Assembly: GCA_026390575.1 (NCBI GenBank)
Contig: JAPLFR010000003.1
Span: forward strand, 45,134 to 109,133
Reading direction: 5' to 3'
Origin: Ignavibacteriales bacterium
Lineage (GTDB): Bacteria > Bacteroidota > Ignavibacteria > UBA10030
Length of the DNA stretch: 64,000 nt
The notes beneath the pieces were generated by a model. It did no database searches. It had not been told where the DNA came from and saw only the letters and a program-made list of their open reading frames with translations. Shown in pieces: positions 55,501-63,782 of this stretch. How positions within the stretch are numbered: position 1 is the first letter of the stretch; each line of letters begins with the position of its first letter. The translations under genes were made by a program, and so were the position numbers.

Positions 55501-55809
55501 TTACCACTTCATAATATTAATTTCATCTAAATTGATTGTTTGTTTGCGTCGGAAGAGGGCAATAACTATTGCAAGGCCAACCGCCGCTTCCGCCGCCGCT
55601 ACCGTCATCACAAAGAACACGAGCACTTGACCGGTCGCATCTCCGAAGAACGCTGAAAAAGCAACAAGTGTGAGATTGACGGAATTCAACATGAGCTCGA
55701 TGGACAGGAATACAATAATTGCATTGCGTCGTGTCACCACACCCATTGCGCCAATAATGAACATCACTGCGCTGAGAATCAAGTATGAATTTAATGGAAC
55801 CATACTCAA
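55501..55809 (-). CDS. nuoK: NADH-quinone oxidoreductase subunit K
   Basis: The 102-residue protein has three helices and the essential glutamates ([39 protein letters not shown]). It lies between nuoJ and nuoL. The length is typical. Confidence 0.96.
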   Translation of the reverse strand: MSMVPLNSYLILSAVMFIIGAMGVVTRRNAIIVFLSIELMLNSVNLTLVAFSAFFGDATGQVLVFFVMTVAAAEAAVGLAIVIALFRRKQTINLDEINIMKW

Positions 55810-55845
55810 TGAAAAATGTTTTAATGTAAAATTAAAAATACTAAA

Positions 55846-56355
55846 CTAATTGAGTTTCTTCTTTGCAAGAACAATTGCACCGACAATCGCCGCTGTAAGC
55901 AAAAGCGATGTCACTTCGAATGGAAACAGGAAGCGTGTGAACAGCACACGTCCGACTGCCTCCACCGTCCCGATATTTGTCGCTCGCTCCATTTCGATGG
56001 ATGGCGTTCCGGTTTGCATCATAAATATATAAATCAACTCCATGAGTACACCGAAGCTGAAGCCGCCAGCAGCGACTTTCTTCCATGTGAATCCGTCGCG
56101 TAAACGGCGTTCGTCGCCAAGATTGAGCAGCATAATAACGAAGACAAACAATACCATAATAGCGCCTGCATAGACAAGAATTTGAATGACGGCAATGAAC
56201 TGTGCATGCAGTGTCAGATAAATGCCGGCAAGGCAGAAGAAATTCACTATGAGATATATTGCAGAGATGATTGGATTACGGCGCGTTACAACGAGCATTG
56301 CAGAGACGATTCCGCCCGTCGCAAAAATATAAAATAATATTTCTTCGAGTGTCAC
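55846..56355 (-). CDS. nuoJ: NADH-quinone oxidoreductase subunit J
   Basis: The 169-residue protein has five membrane helices with VVTRRNPIISAIYLIVNFFCLAGIYLTLHAQFIAVIQILVYAGAIMVLFVFVIMLLNL, the NuoJ signature, and a C-terminal helix TSLLLTAAIVGAIVLAKKKLN. It is the first nuo gene on this transcript; nuoA-I are not in the window. Confidence 0.95.
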   Translation of the reverse strand: MTLEEILFYIFATGGIVSAMLVVTRRNPIISAIYLIVNFFCLAGIYLTLHAQFIAVIQILVYAGAIMVLFVFVIMLLNLGDERRLRDGFTWKKVAAGGFSFGVLMELIYIFMMQTGTPSIEMERATNIGTVEAVGRVLFTRFLFPFEVTSLLLTAAIVGAIVLAKKKLN

Positions 56356-56392
56356 GTTTTCAATCCATACTAATTAGTTAACACAAAATAGA

Positions 56393-57640
56393 TCATTTCT
56401 CACGCACCCAGCGAAGAAGTTCAGGGAGTGTCGGCCTTTTCCCGTAGGACAATACTGCTACTCGGAATATTTTCCCCGCTGCCCACATCATAACAATGGA
56501 AGAAATAATAAGAAGTGCAATAGTGCCAATAATTTCCCATGTCGCCGGCATCTGCACGGAAATTCGCAAAACCATCAATGTTGGTGTCAGTAATGGAATA
56601 AAAGAGAGCACTTTTATCCAAACCGAATTTGCATTTTGCATGACAGGCATGGCAAGGACCATTGGAAACACAAGCAACAAACTTACATACGTTGTAATTT
56701 GCTGCGCTTCCTGCTCGGTCGTCACTGGAGAACCTGCCGCAACGAATATTGCAGAATAGAAAATATATCCCAAGATAAAATAAACAAGTGAAAGCATCAG
56801 ATTCATAGTTGTGAAGATGTTTGCCCCTGTTTTTAACGATACAGCAAAGCCAATCATCCCCCAAATCAGCATTTGCACAATTCCAAGCCCGCTCAGCCCA
56901 AGGATTTTTCCCACCATCAAATCTCTAGCAGAGCAAGATGAAAGGAGCACTTCAATAACACGGTTCGTTTTTTCTTCTACAACACTCCGTATAAGAAGCT
57001 GACCCGAAGTCAACACTAAAAACATTAACATCATAATAACAACGTAACCGCTGAAAAATGTTTCGAGAAACCCCGTTTCCTTTTCATCGCCTTTTTCGGA
57101 AACTTTAATGGATTTGACATTGATATCCGCTGTAATTTTTTTAATGAGTGCCGGATCCAATCCTTGTTTAAGAATCCGACTTTCGACGATGACTTCTTCT
57201 ATCGTTCGAGAAAATCGTTCTTGAATTTTAATATTACTTACATTTTCTGATCGATATTCAACTTTGCCGCTATCGAAGATGACCGGAGGAAAATAAAAAT
57301 AACCTGTTATATCTCCTGTCGTCACCATGCTGTTCGCTGTCATCTTCTTTTTTTCAGTAGCTCCTGGTAAACTTAGATTCCTTATAACATAGTTAGGTTG
57401 ACCATCCGGTAATTTATATTTTTCGTCAAGTCTCCTAGCAAGCGGGCCAACGATGCTATCGGTTTCATCAATTATTCCAACGACAGTTGCATCTGCATCA
57501 GGCCGCGATATAAGCAGCCCCGGTAAAACGCCAAACAGAACCATTATAACCGGCATAACAACAAGCGAGATAATAAACGCTTTCGACTTAACCTTTTCAC
57601 TAAATTCCCATACTGCAACTTGGAACGCTTTAGATTTCAT
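56393..57640 (-). CDS. ABC-2 type exporter permease (NatB-like)
   Basis: The 415-residue protein has one N-terminal helix (KSKAFIISLVVMPVIMVLFGVLPGLL), a large exported domain (about 45-200) and a C-terminal bundle of about five helices (GYVVIMMLMFLVLTSGQLLIRSVVEEKTNRVIEVLLSSCSARDLMVGKILGLSGLG). That is the layout of NatB/ABC-2 exporters. The EEKTNRVIEVLLSSCSARDLMVGKIL segment is the family signature. It overlaps its ATPase gene by 4 nt. Substrate unknown; NatAB exports sodium in Bacillus. Confidence 0.9.
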   Translation of the reverse strand: MKSKAFQVAVWEFSEKVKSKAFIISLVVMPVIMVLFGVLPGLLISRPDADATVVGIIDETDSIVGPLARRLDEKYKLPDGQPNYVIRNLSLPGATEKKKMTANSMVTTGDITGYFYFPPVIFDSGKVEYRSENVSNIKIQERFSRTIEEVIVESRILKQGLDPALIKKITADINVKSIKVSEKGDEKETGFLETFFSGYVVIMMLMFLVLTSGQLLIRSVVEEKTNRVIEVLLSSCSARDLMVGKILGLSGLGIVQMLIWGMIGFAVSLKTGANIFTTMNLMLSLVYFILGYIFYSAIFVAAGSPVTTEQEAQQITTYVSLLLVFPMVLAMPVMQNANSVWIKVLSFIPLLTPTLMVLRISVQMPATWEIIGTIALLIISSIVMMWAAGKIFRVAVLSYGKRPTLPELLRWVREK

Positions 57641-58827
57641 AACCGTTCCTTCGGAGATGCCTTTGATATGAATTCTTGTTTCACTTTTTTCTTCGTTTGG
57701 AAAAACCGAACAGCACTCAAGATTGTCACGGCAGATAAGATTCCAACAGTCATGAGCTGCGGATGTATTTGACTCAAAGCAAACATTGTAAAGGCAAGAG
57801 TGAGAATAGCCATTCCAATCAATGAAAACAATGCTTTCCGAACTCGTCCTTCTTTCATCACAAGGGCATCGGTCGATTTTTGCTGTATTTGCGAAACAGG
57901 AATTGGTTTCTCGCTTGCTTGTTCAATTTTTTCAGGACCGCCAACAACATTGATAAAAATAGAATTCAGTGAGGGTTCGACAATTTCAAATTTTCTCAAC
58001 GATAGTTTTCCGTTGAGACTCACAAGCAATTCGCTGCTCTTAGAAATATCGGTAAGCTCAAGTTCAGCATAATTCTGATAGACGTCCGCCCGACGGATGA
58101 AACTAAAGCTTTTCAGGAATTCACCATCGCCTTCATATTCAAGATGGATGGAATTCGTTCCGTACTGTTTTTTAATCTCGAAGAGTTCTCCGCTGAGCAC
58201 CGGTTTCCCTTTATTAATCAAACAAATATTGTCGCACATCTTTTCTACTTGTTCCATTTGATGTGTCGAGAAAACGATGGCGGTATTCTGCTGACGAAGT
58301 TCCAGCAAAACATCTTTCAAAAGAACCTGGTTGACGGGATCAAGGCCGGTGAATGGCTCGTCAAGAATCAGCAGTTCCGGACGGTGGAGAATGGAAAGGA
58401 TGAGTTGAACTTTCTGTTGATTTCCTTTTGAAAGCTCCTCGATTTTCCGGTGACCTTCATTTTTCAATCCGAATCGCTCCAGCCAATAGAACGCCAGCGG
58501 CTTGGCTTGCTTAGCAGCTAATCCCTTGAGAGATGCAAAATATAAAATTGTGTTTATGATTTTACTTTTGCGATATAATCCTCGTTCTTCCGGCAAGTAA
58601 CCGATACTATTCCACATCTCTTGAGTAAACGGCTTGCCGTCAAATCTAATCTCGCCGCTGTCCGGTTGAATGATGTTCAGCACCGTGCGAATGGTGGTTG
58701 TCTTGCCGGCTCCATTGGGACCGAGCAAGCCAAACAATTCACCCCGCTTGACTTCGAGCGAAACGCCGTCCACTGCAACAACGTTATCATACTCTTTTCG
58801 CAAGTTACTAATTTTCAGCATATTCAA
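57637..58827 (-). CDS. ABC exporter ATPase (NatA-like) with C-terminal membrane hairpin
   Basis: The ATPase domain has Walker A GPNGAGKTT (36-44), signature LSKGNQQKVQLILS, and Walker B LLILDEPFTGLDP with the H-loop FSTHQMEQ. ATPases of this class usually end near residue 300. This one runs to 396 residues because a linker and two predicted membrane helices follow (KALFSLIGMAILTLAFTMFAL and LMTVGILSAVTILSAVRFF, about 335-380). The gene is coupled to the permease gene by a 4-nt overlap. The ATG may be either M1 or M3. Confidence 0.9.
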   Translation of the reverse strand: MNMLKISNLRKEYDNVVAVDGVSLEVKRGELFGLLGPNGAGKTTTIRTVLNIIQPDSGEIRFDGKPFTQEMWNSIGYLPEERGLYRKSKIINTILYFASLKGLAAKQAKPLAFYWLERFGLKNEGHRKIEELSKGNQQKVQLILSILHRPELLILDEPFTGLDPVNQVLLKDVLLELRQQNTAIVFSTHQMEQVEKMCDNICLINKGKPVLSGELFEIKKQYGTNSIHLEYEGDGEFLKSFSFIRRADVYQNYAELELTDISKSSELLVSLNGKLSLRKFEIVEPSLNSIFINVVGGPEKIEQASEKPIPVSQIQQKSTDALVMKEGRVRKALFSLIGMAILTLAFTMFALSQIHPQLMTVGILSAVTILSAVRFFQTKKKVKQEFISKASPKERL

Positions 58828-58879
58828 TCACCGATACCTAGAACATCATGAACAATGGTAGATGGAATGCATTGTCCGT

Positions 58880-60178
58880 TTAAGGCGTATTACGATAAAT
58901 CATGCGCGGGAATGGAATTGTTTCGCGTACATGCTCTAATCCACAAATCCAGCCAACGGTACGTTCTACACCAAGTCCAAACCCAGAATGTGGAACACTG
59001 CCGAACCGACGCAAATCGACATACCACTCGAACGCTTCCTGTGGAAGTTTATGTTCCTTGATTCGCGCAAGCAGAACATCTAAATCGTCTTCGCGTTGAC
59101 TGCCGCCGATAATTTCACCGTATCCTTCCGGCGCAAGTACATCAACGGCAAGAGCGACTTTCAGATTATCCGGATCGCGCTTCATATAAAATGCTTTCAC
59201 TTCAGACGGGTAGCGATGCACCATCACCGGACGATCAAATTGTTCGGAAACAACGGTTTCATCAGTGCCGCCAAGATCATTTCCCCACTCAAACGGCAAT
59301 CCTTTATCAAGAAGAATTTTCACTGCTTCATCATACGTAATACGCGGCAGCGGTTTTTTCACATTCTGGAGTTTCGTAATATCACGCTCCAGTGCTTTCA
59401 ATTCCGGCAAACAATCTTTCAAAACGCTTTGAACAATGTATTCTAAAAAATCTTCCGCCAGATCCATATCATCATTCAAGTCGTTAAAAGCAACTTCCGG
59501 CTCCACCATCCAAAATTCTGTTAGGTGGCGGCGCGTTTTTGATTTTTCTGCACGGAATGTTGGACCGAAGCAGTACACTTTCCCCATCGCCATCGCGCTT
59601 GCTTCCGCATACAATTGCCCTGACTGCGTGAGGTATGCTTTTCCAAGATCGAAATAGTCGGTATCAAAAAGAGTCGAAGTTCCCTCGCAGGCGGCAGGAG
59701 TAAGGATCGGTGAATCGACAAGCGTGAATCCGCGTCCATCAAAGAAATCGCGAATCGCTTTGATGATACGGTGCCGCACACGCATAATTGCATGCTGGCG
59801 TGCCGAACGCAACCAGAGATGGCGCCGATCTGCCAGAAACTCGATCCCATGCTCCTTAGGAGTGATGGGATATTCATGAGCAATTTGATAGATCTTTGGA
59901 ATATCAGTCAAATCCAATTCATATCCTCCGGGAGCGCGGTCTTCTTTTCTTACCTTACCTCGAATTGATAAAGAAGACTCTTGTGTCAACGACTCAAAGA
60001 GGTTGATCACTTCATCCGATACCTGCCCTTTCACAATGACAGCTTGAACAATACCTGTCCCATCCCGTAAAAGGAGAAATTTTACTTTTCCACTGGAACG
60101 TTTATTATAGACCCATCCATGCAGCTGAACTTCTTCACCCACATGCTGGGCTAATTCGTTAATATAGATTCGGGCCAT
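58880..60178 (-). CDS. asnS: Asparaginyl-tRNA synthetase
   Basis: The 432-residue class II synthetase has an N-terminal OB domain ([31 protein letters not shown]), motif 2 [26 protein letters not shown] and motif 3 [30 protein letters not shown]. These fit AsnRS better than AspRS, whose ATP site carries other residues. Length is typical. Confidence 0.93.
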   Translation of the reverse strand: MARIYINELAQHVGEEVQLHGWVYNKRSSGKVKFLLLRDGTGIVQAVIVKGQVSDEVINLFESLTQESSLSIRGKVRKEDRAPGGYELDLTDIPKIYQIAHEYPITPKEHGIEFLADRRHLWLRSARQHAIMRVRHRIIKAIRDFFDGRGFTLVDSPILTPAACEGTSTLFDTDYFDLGKAYLTQSGQLYAEASAMAMGKVYCFGPTFRAEKSKTRRHLTEFWMVEPEVAFNDLNDDMDLAEDFLEYIVQSVLKDCLPELKALERDITKLQNVKKPLPRITYDEAVKILLDKGLPFEWGNDLGGTDETVVSEQFDRPVMVHRYPSEVKAFYMKRDPDNLKVALAVDVLAPEGYGEIIGGSQREDDLDVLLARIKEHKLPQEAFEWYVDLRRFGSVPHSGFGLGVERTVGWICGLEHVRETIPFPRMIYRNTP

Positions 60179-60270
60179 ACAATGCCATTCAAAGTGATAA
60201 AAAGTATTTGCAAAATATAGGAAACTAACCGGACTTGTTCAAACGAAATGATGTACTTTAGGTATACGAT

Positions 60271-60513
60271 TCAACTCGGCGAATCTTGATGATCTTCGGT
60301 ATGTTTATTCGGAAGCTCGACAAATTTTGCGTCTTTTACATCTTTGTAATCTTCCTTTGGCTTTGGTTCATTCTTTTGCTGGAATGTGCCTGGGGATGGA
60401 TGGGAGCGTCCCTGCAAGGATTGGATAATTTTCTTCAGAAGTGTAAGTGCTACGTAAATAGCAAGTGCTATAAAGAAAAAACGAACAAGTGTAAATATAA
60501 ATAAACGAATCAT
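60271..60513 (-). CDS. Small membrane protein of unknown function
   Basis: The 80-residue product has one N-terminal membrane helix (FIFTLVRFFFIALAIYVALTLLKKI) and a polar tail rich in P, E, K and D. It resembles small DUF4834-type proteins of Bacteroidetes, which lie near nucleoside-kinase genes, but I cannot assign a function. It starts one base after the stop of the deoxynucleoside kinase gene. Confidence 0.65.
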   Translation of the reverse strand: MIRLFIFTLVRFFFIALAIYVALTLLKKIIQSLQGRSHPSPGTFQQKNEPKPKEDYKDVKDAKFVELPNKHTEDHQDSPS

Positions 60514-60514
60514 A

Positions 60515-61174
60515 CTACTTCTTCACAAGCGGATTATAATATTCCACCGGCGCTTTATTCGGACGGAGTATTTGCGTCAGCAGATCTTCGAAATGTTCCG
60601 GGTTATTCACGAAGTCGATATCCGTCGCTTTGACGATAAGCAGCGGTGTAGATTTGTAGCGGAAAAAGAAATAGTTATACGCTTCATTCAGTTCTTTAAT
60701 ATATTCATCCGACATGTTTTTCTCCATCTCTCGCCCGCGTTTCTTAATGTTTGCCAAAAGGCGGTCGTTGCTCGATTGGAGATAAATAACAAGGTCGGGC
60801 GGCGGAATCGTTTTCTCAATGGCGACGAGTAGATTCTCGTATAGTTTCAATTCATCATCACGCAATGTCAGGTACGCAAATATTTTATCCTTCTCAAAAA
60901 TGTAGTCGGATACGATATGTGCATGGAAGAGATCGGCTTGGAATAATTCCTGCTGCTGCCGGTACCGGCTGAGCAGGAAAAATATTTGCGTCTGAAAAGC
61001 GTAATGTTCCGGGTCCTTGTAAAAGTTTGGGAGGAAAGGGTTTTCTTCAAATTTTTCCAGCACCAAACGTGCACCCAACTGGTCAGACAACATCCGAGCT
61101 AATGTTGTTTTCCCAACGCCAATAACTCCTTCAATTGCAATGTAATGAATTTCGGAGGGAAGCTCTGCCGTCAT
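60515..61174 (-). CDS. Deoxynucleoside kinase (dGK/dAK type)
   Basis: From ATG 61174, which overlaps the folK stop by 4 nt, the 219-residue protein carries P-loop EGVIGVGKTT (15-24), the DRY-like substrate region (SDYIFEKDKIFAYLTLRDDE) and a lid (RLLANIKKRGREMEKNMSDEYIKELNEAYNYFFF). It phosphorylates purine deoxynucleosides for salvage. The longer in-frame start at 61234 adds 20 residues that do not look conserved. Confidence 0.9.
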   Translation of the reverse strand: MTAELPSEIHYIAIEGVIGVGKTTLARMLSDQLGARLVLEKFEENPFLPNFYKDPEHYAFQTQIFFLLSRYRQQQELFQADLFHAHIVSDYIFEKDKIFAYLTLRDDELKLYENLLVAIEKTIPPPDLVIYLQSSNDRLLANIKKRGREMEKNMSDEYIKELNEAYNYFFFRYKSTPLLIVKATDIDFVNNPEHFEDLLTQILRPNKAPVEYYNPLVKK

Positions 61175-61683
61175 ACTTTTACCTGCAAAGATATTTGTTG
61201 ATTCGTTTTGCGCACGGCGCTGGTGTTCGAACAACGTTGGAGTAGTTCCTCAACGCTGAGGTGCCGCAAAGGATCTTGGAATTCTGCGGCAATTTCTTTA
61301 AGAGGCACAAGAACGAACCGCCGGTTGGAAATTTCCGGATGCGGCACCTGCAATGCTGTCTCATTCAGCATTTCACCGCCATAATACAGCAGGTCAAGGT
61401 CAATTTCGCGCGGTCCCCAATGTTCACGAAATGTTCTGCCAACGCGAAGTTCGATTTCTTTCAGTTGACGAACAAGATCATCTGGACGCAGTGTGGAATC
61501 CAACTCAGCCACCATATTCAAAAACTTCGGCTGTTCTATTACTCCGACCGGTTCCGTTTCATAAATCGACGAATATTTCTTCACGGTCGTTTGATGCAAA
61601 TTTTCCAACTCAGATAGCGCTCGATGCAAATATTTTACCCGATCTCCAAGATTCGATCCTAATCCTATAAAAATCCGACTCAT
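61171..61683 (-). CDS. folK: 2-amino-4-hydroxy-6-hydroxymethyldihydropteridine pyrophosphokinase
   Basis: The 170-residue enzyme moves pyrophosphate from ATP to the folate pterin. Motifs: IFIGLGSNLGDR, SSIYETEPVGVIEQPKFLNMV, GPREIDLDLLYYGGEML and VPHPEISNRRFVLVPLKEIA. It follows folB by 9 bp and overlaps the kinase gene. Confidence 0.96.
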   Translation of the reverse strand: MSRIFIGLGSNLGDRVKYLHRALSELENLHQTTVKKYSSIYETEPVGVIEQPKFLNMVAELDSTLRPDDLVRQLKEIELRVGRTFREHWGPREIDLDLLYYGGEMLNETALQVPHPEISNRRFVLVPLKEIAAEFQDPLRHLSVEELLQRCSNTSAVRKTNQQISLQVKV

Positions 61684-61692
61684 CTTTTTCAG

Positions 61693-62079
61693 TTACCTCC
61701 GCGTTTCAGTGAGTTCTACTTCCACGTAATCAATAATACCTTTAACGGGTGCGCTTGGTTTGCGGACTTTTACTGTTACAGAATGCACTCTGGAAAAATT
61801 TTTTAGAATACCTCTGCCGACTGCGCTTGCAAGCGACTCAAGCAGTAAATGTTTTTTCTCCAGCACCAGCGTGCGAATACAATCGTAGACACGCTCATAA
61901 TTGACGGTATCATCAAGGTGATCGCTCTTTGCTCCCCGGGAAAGATCGCAATGCAAATCGACATCCACCTCAAACTTACCGCCAAGGTTTTGCTCGTCTA
62001 AAAGCACGCCATGGTACGCATAAAACACCGCATTGTGCAAACGAATAATACCTAAAATTTTTTTTCGTTGTTTTGGCAT
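61693..62079 (-). CDS. folB: Dihydroneopterin aldolase
   Basis: The 128-residue product has FYAYHGVLLDEQNLGGKFEVDVDL (catalytic Tyr/Glu region) and VTVKVRKPSAPVKGIIDYVEVEL (catalytic Lys). It catalyses the second pterin step of folate synthesis. It lies between gltX and folK; an N-terminal basic stretch MPKQRKK precedes the fold. Confidence 0.93.
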   Translation of the reverse strand: MPKQRKKILGIIRLHNAVFYAYHGVLLDEQNLGGKFEVDVDLHCDLSRGAKSDHLDDTVNYERVYDCIRTLVLEKKHLLLESLASAVGRGILKNFSRVHSVTVKVRKPSAPVKGIIDYVEVELTETRR

Positions 62080-62133
62080 AGAATGTTCTTTTCAAGGCAG
62101 ATGAATATAGAGAACCAAAGCCGGAAAGGCAAC

Positions 62134-63585
62134 TTACACCACTTTGAATTTTTCTATCGCGCGGCGCAAACGACGAACGACTGTTTCTTTCCCAAGCAGT
62201 TCTATCATTTCAAATAATCCCGGACCTATGGTTCTCCCGGAAAGCGCCAGCCGCGTTGGATGGATAAGTTTCGTCGGCTTGATCTGAAGCTCTTCAGCTA
62301 ATTGCCGTAATGCTGTTTCGACGGAAGTATGAGAAAATTCCAAAAGCGATTCAAGACGGTCAGCGAGCAATTTTAATTGACCATCTGTCTCTGGTTCCCA
62401 ATATTTTTTCAGTCCCGCTTCATCGAACAATTCAGGATCACGAAAGAAATATGTGCTCATCTCAATAAAATCCTTCGGAAAGCTCAGCCGCTCTTTCAAT
62501 AATCCAATGATGTTGAGAAAATAACTATTATCAACATCCGCTAATTGAACAGATTGCATCTGCGGTTTAATGAGTTGAGCAAGTTCTTCATTCGATTTAA
62601 GTTTGATATGCTGTTGATTGAGCCAGTTCAATTTTTCGATATTGAACACCGCGCCGGATTTACCTACACGTTCCAATGTAAATTCCTGAATAAGCTGTTC
62701 CATAAAGAATATTTCCCGTTCATCCCCTGGATTCCAGCCGAGGAACGCAATAAAATTTACAAGTGCTTCCTTGAGATACCCTTTGGCGCGATAATCTTCT
62801 ACCGCCACATCTCCTTGCCGCTTGCTGAGTTTGGATTTATCGGGATTCAACAATAAGGGAAGATGTGCAAGTACAGGTATTTCCCATCCGAAATATTGAT
62901 AGAGCAGAATATGTTTCGGTACACTCGACAGCCACTCTTCACCGCGAATGACGTGTGTAATTCCCATGAGATGATCATCGACAACAACCGCAAGATGATA
63001 TGTTGGAAATCCATCCGACTTGATGAGTACTTGATCATCTATCATGTTATAAGAAATGGTCACCTTGCCGCGAATAACATCATCAAATGATAATTCACCT
63101 TCGAGCGGTATTTTCATGCGGATAACATAGTGCTCGCCAGCAGCAATTCGGCGTTCCGCTTCTTCACGAGACACATTACGGCAATGTCGGTCGTACGAAG
63201 TAGAGAGTTTTGCAGCCAATTGTTTCTGACGAACTTCCTGTAGCCGTTCGGATGTGCAGAAGCAATGGTACGCCTTATCCTTGCTGATAAGTTCTTGCGC
63301 ATACGTGCGGTACAATTCTAACCGTTGAGATTGTACATACGGACCGTAGCCGCCATCGCGATCTGGTCCTTCGTCATATTCAACTCCAGACCATTTCAAT
63401 GTTTCAATGAGATTTTCAACTGCACCTTCTGCTTTGCGCGATTGATCGGTATCTTCAATGCGAAGAATGAATTTACCGCCAAAATGTTTTGCTAAGAGAT
63501 AATTATAGAGTGCTGTACGCAATCCCCCGACGTGTAAATATCCCGTAGGGCTTGGTGCAAAACGAACGCGAATTTGATTTTCCAT
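62134..63585 (-). CDS. gltX: Glutamyl-tRNA synthetase
   Basis: The 483-residue class I synthetase has the HIGH-type motif in APSPTGYLHVGGLRTALYN, the KMSKS-type motif in KLSKRQGDVAVED and EDTDQSRK. ATG 63585 is preferred over the TTG at 63591; an AGG lies 9 nt upstream. Whether it is discriminating cannot be read; the gatCAB genes are not in the window. A terminator lies just upstream. Confidence 0.96.
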   Translation of the reverse strand: MENQIRVRFAPSPTGYLHVGGLRTALYNYLLAKHFGGKFILRIEDTDQSRKAEGAVENLIETLKWSGVEYDEGPDRDGGYGPYVQSQRLELYRTYAQELISKDKAYHCFCTSERLQEVRQKQLAAKLSTSYDRHCRNVSREEAERRIAAGEHYVIRMKIPLEGELSFDDVIRGKVTISYNMIDDQVLIKSDGFPTYHLAVVVDDHLMGITHVIRGEEWLSSVPKHILLYQYFGWEIPVLAHLPLLLNPDKSKLSKRQGDVAVEDYRAKGYLKEALVNFIAFLGWNPGDEREIFFMEQLIQEFTLERVGKSGAVFNIEKLNWLNQQHIKLKSNEELAQLIKPQMQSVQLADVDNSYFLNIIGLLKERLSFPKDFIEMSTYFFRDPELFDEAGLKKYWEPETDGQLKLLADRLESLLEFSHTSVETALRQLAEELQIKPTKLIHPTRLALSGRTIGPGLFEMIELLGKETVVRRLRRAIEKFKVV

Positions 63586-63603
63586 TTTCAATAACCTGCG
63601 ATA

Positions 63604-63634
63604 TAAAAAAAGCGTCCCGAAGATACGAGACGCT
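63604..63634 (-). terminator. Terminator of a transcript entering from beyond the window
   Basis: On the minus strand AGCGTC pairs with GACGCT, with a 12-nt loop, and is followed by TTTTTTTATA. It lies just upstream of gltX and would stop transcripts coming from 63640 onward. Confidence 0.75.
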
Positions 63635-63698
63635 CATCCATCTTTCAGGACTTGCCTGCACAACGACATCGCGCGATATTTTACGCGACGTAGTTTAG

Positions 63699-63782
63699 CG
63701 GAGAGAGAGGGATTCTGCGCCAGAGGCGCATAAGCCTTCGGCTCAGAACCCTCGATAGCAGTTACCCACTATGCAGGTTTAG
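63699..63782 (-). pseudogene. tRNA-Ser 3' half with an interrupted T-loop
   Basis: On the minus strand this reads as the 3' half of a class II tRNA-Ser, probably anticodon GCT: anticodon-stem strand CTAAACCTGC, variable arm starting ATAG, T-stem GAGGG, T-loop TTC, a 30-nt insertion, then GAAT, CCCTC, acceptor TCTCTCC and discriminator G. Removing the insertion restores a normal T-arm GAGGG-TTCGAAT-CCCTC. No matching 5' half is seen; the sequence beyond the anticodon becomes hairpin repeats and GIY-YIG coding sequence. Part of it (63769-63782) is read as the end of the GIY-YIG frame. Confidence 0.7.
63716..63745. repeat. 30-nt double-hairpin element, copy 2 (inside the tRNA-Ser T-loop)
   Basis: TGCGCC-AGA-GGCGCA then TAAGCC-TTC-GGCTCA. 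The first stem is perfect; the second carries one A-C mismatch. It matches the 37921-37950 copy at 26 of 30 bases and splits the T-loop between TTC and GAAT. Confidence 0.75.

Noticed and set aside
63595..63634. T-box or other leader element regulating gltX
   Set aside because: The hairpin is followed by seven T residues on the minus strand and no specifier loop is seen, so it fits a terminator of the upstream transcript.
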